NCBI GenBank assembly: GCA_003165595.1
Contig: PLWQ01000039.1
Location: 1-64,000 of the forward strand
Source: Fibrobacterota bacterium
GTDB lineage: Bacteria; Fibrobacterota; Chitinivibrionia; Chitinivibrionales; FEN-1185
DNA: 64,000 bases
Reading direction: 5' to 3'
The position numbers and the translations under genes are program-made. Positions within the stretch are counted from its first letter, which is position 1, and every line of letters starts with the position of its first letter. Positions 16,977-25,760 of this stretch are shown here, in pieces. A model generated the notes under the pieces. The model ran no database searches, was not told the DNA's origin, and worked only from the letters and a program-made list of their open reading frames with translations.

Positions 16977-19253
16977 TTAGTAAATCGTTATTGTCCCGCT
17001 CTGCCGAATGTCGTTGGACGATGCACCCACGAGTACATCTATTGGACCGGGCTCCACAACCCATGCACTGTGCGTATCGTCGTAGTATTCCATATCGCGC
17101 TCGGTGATCCCGAAGGTTACGGTCTTTGTCTGACCCGCGGTGAGCGGGACCCTGGCAAAGCCGCGTAGGTCTTTGTAACGCCGCTGTAAAACGCTCTGTT
17201 CGTCGTGCAGGTACAGCTGCACCACCTCGTCGCCGTCGCGCGCGCCGGTGTTTTTCACATCCACGCTTACGTGGAACGTGTCGCCGGGATATCCTCCCGC
17301 CGGCGAGACCTTAATGTTGCTATATGCGAACGTTGTGTAGCTGAGACCGTGGCCGAAATAGAACAACGGCTTGAAATGGTGATAATCGTAGTATGGATAT
17401 CCCCTGCCTTCCCAGGAGTCTTCGTACTGGTCTTTTGTCAAACCAGTGTTGTCCCACGGAGGCGTGATGCCCCAGCGCGGCAATTGCAGCGAGTCGTGCG
17501 GGAACGTAAAGGGCGTTCTGCCGGCCGGATTGTAGTCGCCGAAAAGAACTTCGGCCATGGCAAGCGTGTGGTCTTCACCCGCAAAAAGCGACATAACGAT
17601 GGCCGGTGCAGTGCTCCACGCGCCCGAATCCACCGTGCTTCCGCCTTCGTAAAACACTATGGTTTTCGACGGCTTGGCAGCCATTGCCTGCGCGCACACC
17701 TGCTGGTCGGAATCGCGCAAGCCGACGATTACCCTATCGAATCCTTCGCCAAGATCGTCGGGTCCGATGCAGGCTATTATGTAGTCGGCATTCTGGATGT
17801 CGCTGGTTACGGTCACGTTTGCGCCGCCGATTTTCTTTATCGCCGCCGCATCGGAAGTATGATGCATTGGGTTCACCTGACTGCTTGCCATTACAAGCCA
17901 CTGCATGTCGCTGGCATACCGACCCACCACAGCGATAGTGACCGGCACCGATCTGTCAATCGGCAGCAGATTGTTGTCGTTCTTGGCAAGGATCACCGCT
18001 TCGCGTGTTGCGCGGCGCATGTAATCGTAGTGCGTTGCGTTGTTGATGGAATCGTGGTAGGTCGACTGGATCGTATAGTTTGGTGCGAAGCATCCGGTTT
18101 TATACCGGGCCCAAATCCAGCGGCGCGCCTTGTCGTCAAAGTAGGCTTGGGAAATTGTGTTCGGAACCAACGCAGCCAGCCCGCCGCCCCAGGTGTTTGG
18201 GCAGGGCAGGTCGAGCCCGGCCAGTGCATTAGCAGGAGCGTTGCCGCCCGCGCCCCAGTCGGAGAGAACGAATCCTTTGAGTCCATAGGAATTTTTGAGA
18301 ATATCGGTCAAGCAGTGCTTGTTCTCTGCGTTTAGGGAACCGTTTACCGATGTGTACGCAGTCATGATTCCGGTTGCTTCACCCTCCACCGCAGCCATGC
18401 CAAAGTGATAGGTATACCGTTCGCGCAGGCTCCGTTCCGAAACCCATGCGGGGTAATAGGCCCGATCACGCTCTTCGTTGTTGCAGCAGTAGTGCTTGAC
18501 GGTTACCATGAGGCCGCTTTTGCTGCATCCGCGGCAGTCAGCGGCACCCATCTTTCCGTTTACATAAGGATCTTCGCCGTAGCTTTCGAACGTGCGCCCA
18601 CCCCGGCCGTCACGAACCAGGTTCATGGTGGTGCCAAGCATAATATTGTTTCCTAACCCCCTAAAATCCTGGCCCTTGTAATACCCTCCTTGTTCGGCAA
18701 TAGCGGTATCGAATGTGGACGCCATTGCCTCACCGCACGGAAACGCATATGCGCCGCGGTCGCCATAAGGACCGTCCATCCACGAAACTGCCGGCACGCC
18801 GCCCGCAGCCCCGCCGTTGATTATGGTTTGCTTGTCGTTGTTGGAAAGACTGTTGACATATCCTTCAACAAACGTAGCCGTGTCGCCCTTGGTGGCGTTT
18901 ACGCTCACCTTTGCCTTGTACGTTCCACTGGGCGGCCCGTTAAACTGGCAGGTAAAAAAGATTCCTTTGGTTCCCCATCTAGTAAACGACCCCAAGCCGT
19001 CGCCCTTTACAGAAGTTAAAGGCACCACGGCGCCGGAACCATCCTGCACAATTGAGAGTGATGCGTTAAACTGGTCGTTGCTCCAACCCACCAACTCGTA
19101 GGTTACCTTGCCGACAAATTTGTACACGTTGTTGGAGTTATCCACAAGCTTGAGAAACACGGGCGTAACGAGCACGGTGTCTATGGTGGAGGCCGGTTGG
19201 GCAAAAAGAAGAGCCGCGCCTGCCAGAAGAACGATGGAGGATTTCCTCAGCAT
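16977..19253 (-). CDS. secreted GH3 beta-glucosidase-type enzyme, tandem paralogue
   Basis: 758 residues, ATG at 19253 preceded by AAAGGGAGAAAACC. Signal peptide MLRKSSIVLLAGAALLFAQ. It has the same architecture as the downstream GH3: unusual N-terminal beta module (VFLKLVDNSNNVYKFVGK), barrel with VKHYCCNNEE, nucleophile D332 in FVLSDWGAGG, GH3_C and fibronectin III-like C-terminus. The pair presumably arose by tandem duplication and has diverged clearly at the protein level. It starts 12 bases after the stop of the CTD-only gene, so both are probably on one transcript. Confidence 0.94.
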   Translation of the reverse strand: MLRKSSIVLLAGAALLFAQPASTIDTVLVTPVFLKLVDNSNNVYKFVGKVTYELVGWSNDQFNASLSIVQDGSGAVVPLTSVKGDGLGSFTRWGTKGIFFTCQFNGPPSGTYKAKVSVNATKGDTATFVEGYVNSLSNNDKQTIINGGAAGGVPAVSWMDGPYGDRGAYAFPCGEAMASTFDTAIAEQGGYYKGQDFRGLGNNIMLGTTMNLVRDGRGGRTFESYGEDPYVNGKMGAADCRGCSKSGLMVTVKHYCCNNEERDRAYYPAWVSERSLRERYTYHFGMAAVEGEATGIMTAYTSVNGSLNAENKHCLTDILKNSYGLKGFVLSDWGAGGNAPANALAGLDLPCPNTWGGGLAALVPNTISQAYFDDKARRWIWARYKTGCFAPNYTIQSTYHDSINNATHYDYMRRATREAVILAKNDNNLLPIDRSVPVTIAVVGRYASDMQWLVMASSQVNPMHHTSDAAAIKKIGGANVTVTSDIQNADYIIACIGPDDLGEGFDRVIVGLRDSDQQVCAQAMAAKPSKTIVFYEGGSTVDSGAWSTAPAIVMSLFAGEDHTLAMAEVLFGDYNPAGRTPFTFPHDSLQLPRWGITPPWDNTGLTKDQYEDSWEGRGYPYYDYHHFKPLFYFGHGLSYTTFAYSNIKVSPAGGYPGDTFHVSVDVKNTGARDGDEVVQLYLHDEQSVLQRRYKDLRGFARVPLTAGQTKTVTFGITERDMEYYDDTHSAWVVEPGPIDVLVGASSNDIRQSGTITIY

Positions 19254-19265
19254 GGTTTTCTCCCT

Positions 19266-19670
19266 TTATCTATACATGGCAAGCTTGAGGTTCTGCCTGT
19301 ACGCGCCGTATGAGATCGATGCGAAGTACACTCCAGCCATCGCTTTTCCAAGATCAACCTGCGTAGCGCCGGTCTTGGCCGAAATGGCCACCTTCTTGAG
19401 GAGCGCTCCGGAAACTGAAAAAATCGAGATGGTCCCTTCGGTCGCCGATCCTGCCATGCTCCATTCCAGGGTAATCTTCCCTTTTTGAAAGGAGCGTCCG
19501 GCCATGCGGAAAAACGAGACCGCTTTTGGGTCGGTGCCATTACCGCGGACCGAGGTCAGGGTCGTGGGGAACGTGAAAGACGCGCTCAGCTTTTCCACAA
19601 CCTGGGCATTGGTCAAGCCCGCGGCACAGAGGATAATGCCAATGAAACCTGCAACTCTACCGGCAATCAT
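19266..19670 (-). CDS. small exported protein consisting mainly of the FlgD/T9SS-like domain
   Basis: 134 residues from the ATG at 19670, chosen because GGAGG stands 5 bases upstream. The signal peptide is MIAGRVAGFIGIILCAAGLTNA. After about 40 residues the whole remainder is the sorting-like beta domain (GTISIFSVSGALLKKVAI, then AGVYFASISYGAYRQNLKL). There is no catalytic or binding domain. It is cotranscribed with GH3 downstream. It may be a stand-alone adhesion or assembly subunit, or the remnant of a larger protein; the good ribosome site and intact signal peptide favour a functional gene. Confidence 0.8.
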   Translation of the reverse strand: MIAGRVAGFIGIILCAAGLTNAQVVEKLSASFTFPTTLTSVRGNGTDPKAVSFFRMAGRSFQKGKITLEWSMAGSATEGTISIFSVSGALLKKVAISAKTGATQVDLGKAMAGVYFASISYGAYRQNLKLAMYR

Positions 19671-19770
19671 TTCGACCTCCTTACATGACAAGTTTGCTTA
19701 ATCGCTCAATATTCGTTTATGTCCGCGTGACGGTTATGCAGCTCCCTAAACTATCACGCAAGATCCTTCT

Positions 19771-19832
19771 GTCGTCCCCGACGCCGATCGGGGATCCATT
19801 TCTTCCTAGAAGAAGTGGATTGGCAAAGCAGC
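19771..19832. repeat. GTC-TCCCCGA intergenic repeat
   Basis: GTCGTCCCCGACGCCGATCG, GGGATCCATTT, TTCTTCCTAGAAGAA and TGGATTGG form nested palindromes. A related copy is at 55262-55315. It belongs to the widespread GTCATCCCCGA-type repeats. Confidence 0.65.
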
Positions 19833-19866
19833 TGTTTTTTTTCCAAGACAGATCCAGTGCGGGACA

Positions 19867-21528
19867 TTATCGCGTAAGAACGATGCTCGTCTTTTGCCGG
19901 CTTTCTCCGTTGTTAAAAACAACGGCATACGCCCCGCCAACAGCATGAATTCGTTCCACAGGAATAGAAGCAGGCCCGGCGCTCATGCGCCTGAGATCGC
20001 TCGAAAAATCGGCTACCAGCAAACCTTTGAGCGAATATATCCGGAGCGACGAAAACCCGGGCTTCACAAGAGTGAATGCGACGCGCGATCCCGCTATCCT
20101 TAATTCCTGGCCCGCTTTGCCGTTTGGAGACACCGAAATTGCCGGGACCACCTTATCGGTCGGATACATTCTCACCGACATGTTATACCCGTCGCCGCTC
20201 ATACTCGTTAAGGTGCCATCGAGCCAGACAAGATTGATGTTCATGCCGTCTATGTGGCCGCGCGGTACGGACGGACGGACATTTTTTGCGGCCGATCCGC
20301 GCGTGATGGCCACCGAGTCCCAGGTGAGGCCGCTGTCGGCGGTGGTCCACTTGTCAAGTTCGAAGTTGGGGTTAACGGTAACAAAATTAGCGGTAGAGAT
20401 CTTTTTGTAATTTGCAAAGGTTGTATCCGCGAGATTGAACGGGGTTGCACTGGGTTTCACGGATTGACGCGACAGGTAAATAATGTTCGGGTTTTCGTGG
20501 TCGAAAGTCATGCCGCCGCAGAATTGCTGCCCCGTAACGCCGTCGTTCGCGCCGCTATTGACAAGCGGCCGCTTGAACCAATAGCTTCCGGTCCACCGTA
20601 AATACCAGTACACATGAATCGCGTTATTGCTGAAGAACATGTCGTAGAGAATAACGGGATTGTCGTTTTTGTCGTAAGCAATGTCCCACACCGTGCCCCC
20701 CGCGCCGTAGGCGCCGGGATATATCACGGTGTCGAGCACTGTATTTACAATAGGCAATTGGGCCATCGTGGCGATAAGCTTTCCGCTTGCCTGGTAAAAC
20801 GAGCCGTTCTTGTATTTCATGTAGTAGGTAGGAACAGTACCCCCAATGGCGCGGTTTTCCCGCTCAACGTCGATATGGATTTCGTCGATGCCGTTGGAAG
20901 CGCATGTGAAATAGGGCTTATACCCGGCCGGGTTGTTCGTATACAAGTGCATTTCGGTGCCCCATGTTTTTCCCCAGTCGTCGCTGGTTCGGAACCAGGG
21001 CTCCTGATTCTGGTCGCGGAAGAAGAGATAGTAACGACCGATAGTGCCTTCATTCTTGAGGAAACAAATGCTCGGGTAACAGGCCCAGGCCAGAATTTTT
21101 ACCGTAAACGTGTCGAGCGCGGAAATGTCTTCAGGCTGTTTGGAAATACACTCACTGACCTGCGTGCCGTCGTGACCCGACTGGAATGTCATGATTCGAC
21201 CGTCCGGCCGCACAATAACGCACGGATGGTTATGGTCGTCGGCCGGGTAATGCCACGGCAGCAGCACCTGGCTGGTGGTTTTAGTGTCGTGATCGTAATA
21301 GCCGAGGTACTGGTTTGTCGTATTGGAGGTCCAGGCGATATAGGTGCGTTTGTGGGTTCCCGCATAGTAAACGGCCTTGGGGTTTCCGTACCAGGTCCAG
21401 ACGCCGTTATCGGTGATTGACGTAAAGGTTTCGCCGGGCTGCGGTATTGTTTGTGCCGCAGGTTGCAGAGGAATCAAACACGACACGGCAAAGAACAGAC
21501 AAGATAAAGCGGTAAGCCTGATGAACAT
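19867..21528 (-). CDS. secreted BNR_4 beta-propeller protein with FlgD-like domain
   Basis: 553 residues from the ATG at 21528 (MFIRLTALSCLFFAVSC; GGAGGT 9 bases upstream). Residues 30-450 have the BNR_4 (PF15892) pattern: VWTWYGNPKAVYYAGTHKRT, DDHNHPCVIVRPDGRIMTF and FRTSDDWGKTWG, a seven-bladed propeller related to ulvan and rhamnogalacturonan lyase families as well as non-enzymatic binders. The C-terminal 80 residues are the sorting-like domain (SSLRIYSLKGLLVADF, then GGAYAVVFNNG). A histidine in DDHNH could be catalytic in lyase-type members. It is the first gene of the minus-strand GH cluster. A paralogue lies at 45056-46711. Lyase versus binding role is undecided. Confidence 0.85.
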   Translation of the reverse strand: MFIRLTALSCLFFAVSCLIPLQPAAQTIPQPGETFTSITDNGVWTWYGNPKAVYYAGTHKRTYIAWTSNTTNQYLGYYDHDTKTTSQVLLPWHYPADDHNHPCVIVRPDGRIMTFQSGHDGTQVSECISKQPEDISALDTFTVKILAWACYPSICFLKNEGTIGRYYLFFRDQNQEPWFRTSDDWGKTWGTEMHLYTNNPAGYKPYFTCASNGIDEIHIDVERENRAIGGTVPTYYMKYKNGSFYQASGKLIATMAQLPIVNTVLDTVIYPGAYGAGGTVWDIAYDKNDNPVILYDMFFSNNAIHVYWYLRWTGSYWFKRPLVNSGANDGVTGQQFCGGMTFDHENPNIIYLSRQSVKPSATPFNLADTTFANYKKISTANFVTVNPNFELDKWTTADSGLTWDSVAITRGSAAKNVRPSVPRGHIDGMNINLVWLDGTLTSMSGDGYNMSVRMYPTDKVVPAISVSPNGKAGQELRIAGSRVAFTLVKPGFSSLRIYSLKGLLVADFSSDLRRMSAGPASIPVERIHAVGGAYAVVFNNGESRQKTSIVLTR

Positions 21529-21733
21529 GATTATTCGCACCTCCGGTTTATGGGTCCCTGCACGCGCTTGTTTTGTCAACGATGGTTTAATCCGCGGGAT
21601 ACGCAAGGGTCGGCTGCCATTGTCGCTGCGGATCACATATTGACAGCTGCAAGATCCCGTTTCACCCGCTATTGGTATAACATAATGGAATGGACTTCTT
21701 TGCGACCTAAATTCATCCGGTTGGGCTCAGATT

Positions 21734-21755
21734 CCGTTACACGTTCATGTAACGG
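21734..21755. promoter_or_regulatory. 8-bp inverted repeat, possible operator
   Basis: CCGTTACA and TGTAACGG with a 6-base loop, between the divergent BNR_4 gene and the duplicated secreted genes. It is not followed by a T run, so an operator is more likely than a terminator. Confidence 0.4.
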
Positions 21756-21954
21756 ATAATGGATTTCGGGGCATCATTTTCCACCGAACGCGTCTACGTG
21801 TGTTTATGTTATTACCCAAGGGCCCTATGCGAACAGTCTCGCAAACGATGATTTTTTTCGCGAATGTGAACGTGCCTTCGCGCACACGGCTCGGCTCAAA
21901 CCGGCACATCCGTCGACCAATCACCTGTTTTTGACCAATAGATTTGGAGGCTTT

Positions 21955-23151
21955 ATGAGAATTCCGAAGCGCCTTTCCCATGAATGGTCTTTGGCGCTCA
22001 CTGCACTGTCTGTGGTGTTTGTACTCTCGGGATCCGTTTTTGCCGCGGGCGGGACCCAGAAGCTGGTGATAGCAAACGACTGCCCCATCGCGCTGTGGAT
22101 CCATTTTACCGAGACGCCGTATACCGCGCCCATCAACGGCGCGGCCGCTAAAAAAATGAATCCTATGGATACGCTGATATACGATTCCCTGCCGAACTTC
22201 GGGTCAGGAAGATGCTGGGCCTATTATCATGATCCTGGTACAAAAACCAGTCAAGGAGCGCCCTTAATTCCGGAAAACGGATTTGTGGAAATGACCGTAA
22301 GCGGCGGAGCCAACGGTGTGCAGAACTACAACATTTCCTGTGTCGACTATGCCACGCTGCCGGTGAAGGTTGTGGGAGCTTCACCATCGTGCATCCCGAC
22401 AATTATTCCCGTTACCTTTAAGGAGATGCAGTACCAGCTCAAACACGGGTGTCCCACACAAGTCAATTTTTTCGACAGCACCTTGGGAATAGGCATATGC
22501 CTTGGTTCTTACGACTACTGCGTACAGCCGGGATACGATACCGGAAACATATACTGCAACAAAATGTGGCTGGGCCACCACCACCACGGTACAGAAGTAT
22601 ACGGCGGTTCGCTTAATCCCGGTTCACCAAACTCACTGTTTGATTCGATTGCCGCATGGCAAAGGGGAACGTTTTACCAGGACGCGGATTCTGCCGATTA
22701 CTGGAAAAAGCCGGAACAAGACTCAACGGGCAAATGGGTAAATCCCTACAACCTCTATGCTAAATGGATACACAAAACCATGAACGCCCAGGTTTACGCA
22801 TTTGCCAACGACGACCATCAGAACCAAAGCGGGTTTCAGGCGTGCACGAACTGCGGGCAGCTGAACATCACATGGTGTCCTTGCGAGAACGGGTGCGCGG
22901 ATGACGTACTGGCGGCAACGAAAGCGGCGAATTTTACGCCTGTCGTGCGCTTGCAAGACGAGAAATTCATACGATATACACTCTTCGCGCCCAACGGGAA
23001 AACAATACGCACCGGCGTCGCCACTTCCATGGAAGAGGTGAGCCGGGCGATTTCAAACAAGTTATCGCTTTCACGGGGTGTGTATTTCATCGCCCTGTAC
23101 GGCAAAGACGGAGCTTTGGCCGCAACCAAAAAAATGCTTGCAACGTGGTAG
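21955..23151 (+). CDS. secreted cysteine-rich thaumatin/GH64-like protein, copy 1
   Basis: 398 residues, ATG at 21955 with TTTGGAGG 5 bases upstream. The signal peptide is about 32 residues. The fold cues are thaumatin/GH64 (beta-1,3-glucanase)-like: KLVIANDCPIALWIHF at the start, FVEMTVSGG, YNISCVDYATLPV and YAFANDDHQNQSGF near the end. More than 15 cysteines suggest disulfides, and MWLGHHHHGTEVYGG is a histidine cluster. The FlgD-like domain (FIRYTLFAPNGKTI, RGVYFIALYG) closes the protein at ATW. Activity is not established; a beta-glucan-binding or -cleaving role is a guess. It is followed 385 bases later by a near copy. Confidence 0.8.
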   Translation: MRIPKRLSHEWSLALTALSVVFVLSGSVFAAGGTQKLVIANDCPIALWIHFTETPYTAPINGAAAKKMNPMDTLIYDSLPNFGSGRCWAYYHDPGTKTSQGAPLIPENGFVEMTVSGGANGVQNYNISCVDYATLPVKVVGASPSCIPTIIPVTFKEMQYQLKHGCPTQVNFFDSTLGIGICLGSYDYCVQPGYDTGNIYCNKMWLGHHHHGTEVYGGSLNPGSPNSLFDSIAAWQRGTFYQDADSADYWKKPEQDSTGKWVNPYNLYAKWIHKTMNAQVYAFANDDHQNQSGFQACTNCGQLNITWCPCENGCADDVLAATKAANFTPVVRLQDEKFIRYTLFAPNGKTIRTGVATSMEEVSRAISNKLSLSRGVYFIALYGKDGALAATKKMLATW

Positions 23152-23235
23152 GATCTTGGAATGCCGGCTGGGCTCCAGAGCGGAATTGCCAAAAACCTGA
23201 AGCCCGGCACCTGTTTTCCCTTTTGCCGGTGCAAG

Positions 23236-23304
23236 AAAACCTCACCCGTTTCTCCCTCCCTTTAGGACTTCCCGGGCACAACCCGGAAGCCCGGGTGAGG
23301 TTTT
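23236..23304 (+). terminator. hairpin terminator after copy 1
   Basis: AAAACCTCACCCG and CGGGTGAGGTTTT form a perfect 13-bp outer stem enclosing CTTCC-CGGG / CCCG-GAAG. The distal arm ends in TTTT. The same structure follows copy 2. Confidence 0.65.
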
Positions 23305-23530
23305 CCCGGCCGGCAAGACTCTGATAAAATCATTTGAAGTGAAGAACCCCGAAGCAAACTTTTGGGTTGGCGCTCGCCAGAAAGTTTGTGCGCACCGATG
23401 CAGGCGATGATTTGCTTACCCAAAGTAAATGTGCGTGCATGAATACGACCCTGCGTTCGCACGGCGGAAAAAAGGACTCGTGATCTCGATAAAGATGCTC
23501 CTGTTTCTAACCGAAAGGATGTAAGCCTTT

Positions 23531-24703
23531 ATGAAATATTCAAGACAAAGCGCACGCCAATTGTCTTTCGCTTTAACCGCACTATCGGTGTTCGCCATCT
23601 CAGCGCCTGCAGGGAATCAGAAAGTGGTGGTAGCCAATGATTGCCCCGTCACGCTATGGATCCATTTTACCGGCAATCCTGCTCCCGATGGCGGAATAAC
23701 CCACAAAATGGTTCCTAACGATACCCTCACTTTCCCTAACTGGCCGGATTTCGGCGCCGGGAGATGCTGGGCCTATTATCTCGATCCCGGCACAAAGACC
23801 AATGGGAGTGCACCGATCATGCCGCAAAATGGGTTTGTGGAAATGACCGTAAGCGGCGGAGCCACCGGTGTGCAGAACTACAACATTTCCTGTGTCGACT
23901 ACACCACGCTGCCGGTGAAGGTTGTGGGTGGTTCCGCTAGTTGTATTCCGACAATTATTCCTGTCACCTTTGCGGAGATGCAATACCAACTCAAACACGG
24001 GTGTCCCACACAGCTCAATTTTTTTGATAGCACCGTGGGATTAGGCATATGCCTTGGTTCTTACGACTACTGCGTTCAGCCTGGATTCGATACCGGAAAC
24101 ATTTACTGCAACAAGATGTGGCTGGGCCACCACCACCACGGTACCGAAGTATACGGCGGTTCGCTTAATCCCGGTTCACCAAACTCACTGTTTGATTCGA
24201 TTGCTGCCTGGCAAAGGGGAACATTTTACCAGGACGCGGATTCCGCCGATTATTGGAAAAAGCCGGAACAAGACTCAACCGGAAAATGGGTAAATCCCTA
24301 CAACCGTTATGCTAAATGGATACACAAAACCATGAACGCCCAGGTTTACGCTTTTGCCAACGACGACCATCAGAACCAGAGCGGTTTTCAGGCGTGCCCG
24401 AACTGCGGGGAGCTCGACATCACCTGGTGCCCATGCGAGCACGGGTGCGCTGATGACGTACTGGCGGCAACGAAAGCGGCGAATTTTACGCCCGTCATGC
24501 GCTTGCAAGACGAGAAATTCATACGATATACACTCTTCGCGCCCAACGGGAAAACAATACGCGCCGGCGTTGCCACTTCAATGGAAGAGGTGAGCCGGGC
24601 CATTTCAAACAAGCTTACTTTGGCACGAGGCGTATATTTTATCGCATTGTACGGAAAAGACGGAGCATTGGCTGCGAGTAAGAGGATGCTTGCGACGTGG
24701 TAG
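23531..24703 (+). CDS. secreted cysteine-rich thaumatin/GH64-like protein, copy 2
   Basis: 390 residues, ATG at 23531 with GAAAGGATG about 9 bases upstream. It is nearly identical to the preceding gene from VEMTVSGGA through the C-terminal FlgD-like domain, including the HHHH motif and the CPNCGELDITWCPCEHGC cysteine cluster. The signal peptide and first 90 residues are more diverged. Flanking DNA on both sides is also duplicated. The two copies probably have the same role at the cell surface or in the medium. Confidence 0.8.
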   Translation: MKYSRQSARQLSFALTALSVFAISAPAGNQKVVVANDCPVTLWIHFTGNPAPDGGITHKMVPNDTLTFPNWPDFGAGRCWAYYLDPGTKTNGSAPIMPQNGFVEMTVSGGATGVQNYNISCVDYTTLPVKVVGGSASCIPTIIPVTFAEMQYQLKHGCPTQLNFFDSTVGLGICLGSYDYCVQPGFDTGNIYCNKMWLGHHHHGTEVYGGSLNPGSPNSLFDSIAAWQRGTFYQDADSADYWKKPEQDSTGKWVNPYNRYAKWIHKTMNAQVYAFANDDHQNQSGFQACPNCGELDITWCPCEHGCADDVLAATKAANFTPVMRLQDEKFIRYTLFAPNGKTIRAGVATSMEEVSRAISNKLTLARGVYFIALYGKDGALAASKRMLATW

Positions 24704-24787
24704 GATGTCGAAATGCCGGCTGGGCTCCAGAGCGGAATTGCCAAAAACCTGAAGCCCGGCGCCTGTTTCCCCTTTTGCCGGTGCTGG

Positions 24788-24856
24788 AAAACCTCACCCG
24801 TTTCTCCCTCCCTTTAGGACTTCCCGGGCACAACCCGGAAGCCCGGGTGAGGTTTT
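24788..24856 (+). terminator. hairpin terminator after copy 2
   Basis: Same 13-bp outer stem and inner stem as at 23236-23304, carried along with the tandem duplication. Confidence 0.65.
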
Positions 24857-24953
24857 CCCGGCCGGCAAGACTCTGATAAAATCATTTGAAGTGAAGAACC
24901 ACGAAGCAAACCGCGGGGTTAGCGCAACCTGTGGGATTCAATTTTGGATTGCT

Positions 24954-25058
24954 GAGCGGGTGAAGCGTGGAAAAAGGAGCGAGAATCGAGAAGTGAGAAT
25001 AAATCAACGCGCCGATTTGTTTCCTACTCGCACCTGGTTCTCCCGGGTGCGCGCACCC
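24954..25058 (+). repeat. dispersed repeat, family 2, copy 1
   Basis: Shares GCGTGGAAAAAGGAGCGA, AATCGAGAAG, GAATAAATCAAC and a final GCGCACCC with the inverse-oriented copy at 37292-37411. Non-coding. Confidence 0.65.
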
Positions 25059-25065
25059 AAGATAT

Positions 25066-25578
25066 CTAGCCCTTCCTTGCCGCCGGTCTCAAATGCTCGG
25101 CAATAAACCATTTGTACCTGATTCCCAATAATACAAAATTCCAGTCTCTTGGCCTGGCAATTGCAAAGTCGGTGAAGTTGAACCTTGACGTATCTGCATT
25201 GAAATTGTCTCTTACTCGTAATTTGATTTGTCTCTTCATTGGATTATGAAAGTCCTTTTCCTGGATGATCTGGCAAAATCTTCTGTTTCGATAGGTATTC
25301 CATAATGCGGATCTTGGATTGAGCGAAACTATTGTAAAGCCGTTTATGCCCGGCAATTTGATATCCCGGTCGTTCATGAAAACCGGGATAGTATCTTTCC
25401 AAACGCGTAGCATCTCTTTGTCTTCTTCCTGAATCCAAACCTTTAATATTTCCGCATACCAGTGTTGTTTGCTGAAGATCGGATACGAATAACTGGTAAA
25501 TACCCTTGTTCCAAAATACCAATGACAAAAGAGGATTACTAGGGACAGTATGATTAAAACAATGTTCTTTTTAGTCAA
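25066..25578 (-). CDS. membrane-anchored hypothetical protein
   Basis: 170 residues from a TTG start (AGAGGA about 6 bases upstream). One N-terminal transmembrane segment (NIVLIILSLVILFCHWYFG) is followed by a basic, aromatic-rich extracytoplasmic domain (RYKWFIAEHLRP at the end). No family is recognised. It is A/T-richer than its neighbours, which may indicate recent acquisition. It stands alone between repeats; its function cannot be inferred. Confidence 0.6.
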   Translation of the reverse strand: MTKKNIVLIILSLVILFCHWYFGTRVFTSYSYPIFSKQHWYAEILKVWIQEEDKEMLRVWKDTIPVFMNDRDIKLPGINGFTIVSLNPRSALWNTYRNRRFCQIIQEKDFHNPMKRQIKLRVRDNFNADTSRFNFTDFAIARPRDWNFVLLGIRYKWFIAEHLRPAARKG

Positions 25579-25628
25579 GGTATCCTCTCAAAGCAATGTC
25601 GCGGGTAAACTGCCTGCCAGCAACAAAC

Positions 25629-25680
25629 AACTACGGCCAAAGGCCGTGGCATTATTTCACCCCTGAAAGGGTTGGAATAA
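25629..25680. repeat. ACGGCC/CCCCTGAAAGGG palindromic repeat
   Basis: TACGGCCAAAGGCCGTGG is followed by TTTCACCCCTGAAAGGGTTGG, two adjacent hairpins of a type seen repeatedly between genes of diverse bacteria. Not a gene. Confidence 0.5.
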
Positions 25681-25701
25681 AGAAAAGCCGCGTCAAGCGG
25701 C
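25676..25701 (-). terminator. terminator of thiM-thiE
   Basis: On the minus strand GCCGC-TTGAC-GCGGC is followed by TTTTCTTTATT, 60 bases beyond the thiE stop. Confidence 0.75.
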
Positions 25702-25760
25702 AGCGACAAAACTCCCAAAGGGATTTCCGCTAATCCTTTGCGCCGGCAATGAGTTGATCG

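Noticed and set aside
17205-18335. 376-residue frame opposite a GH3 gene
   Set aside because: Antisense to conserved GH3 motifs; no start signals.
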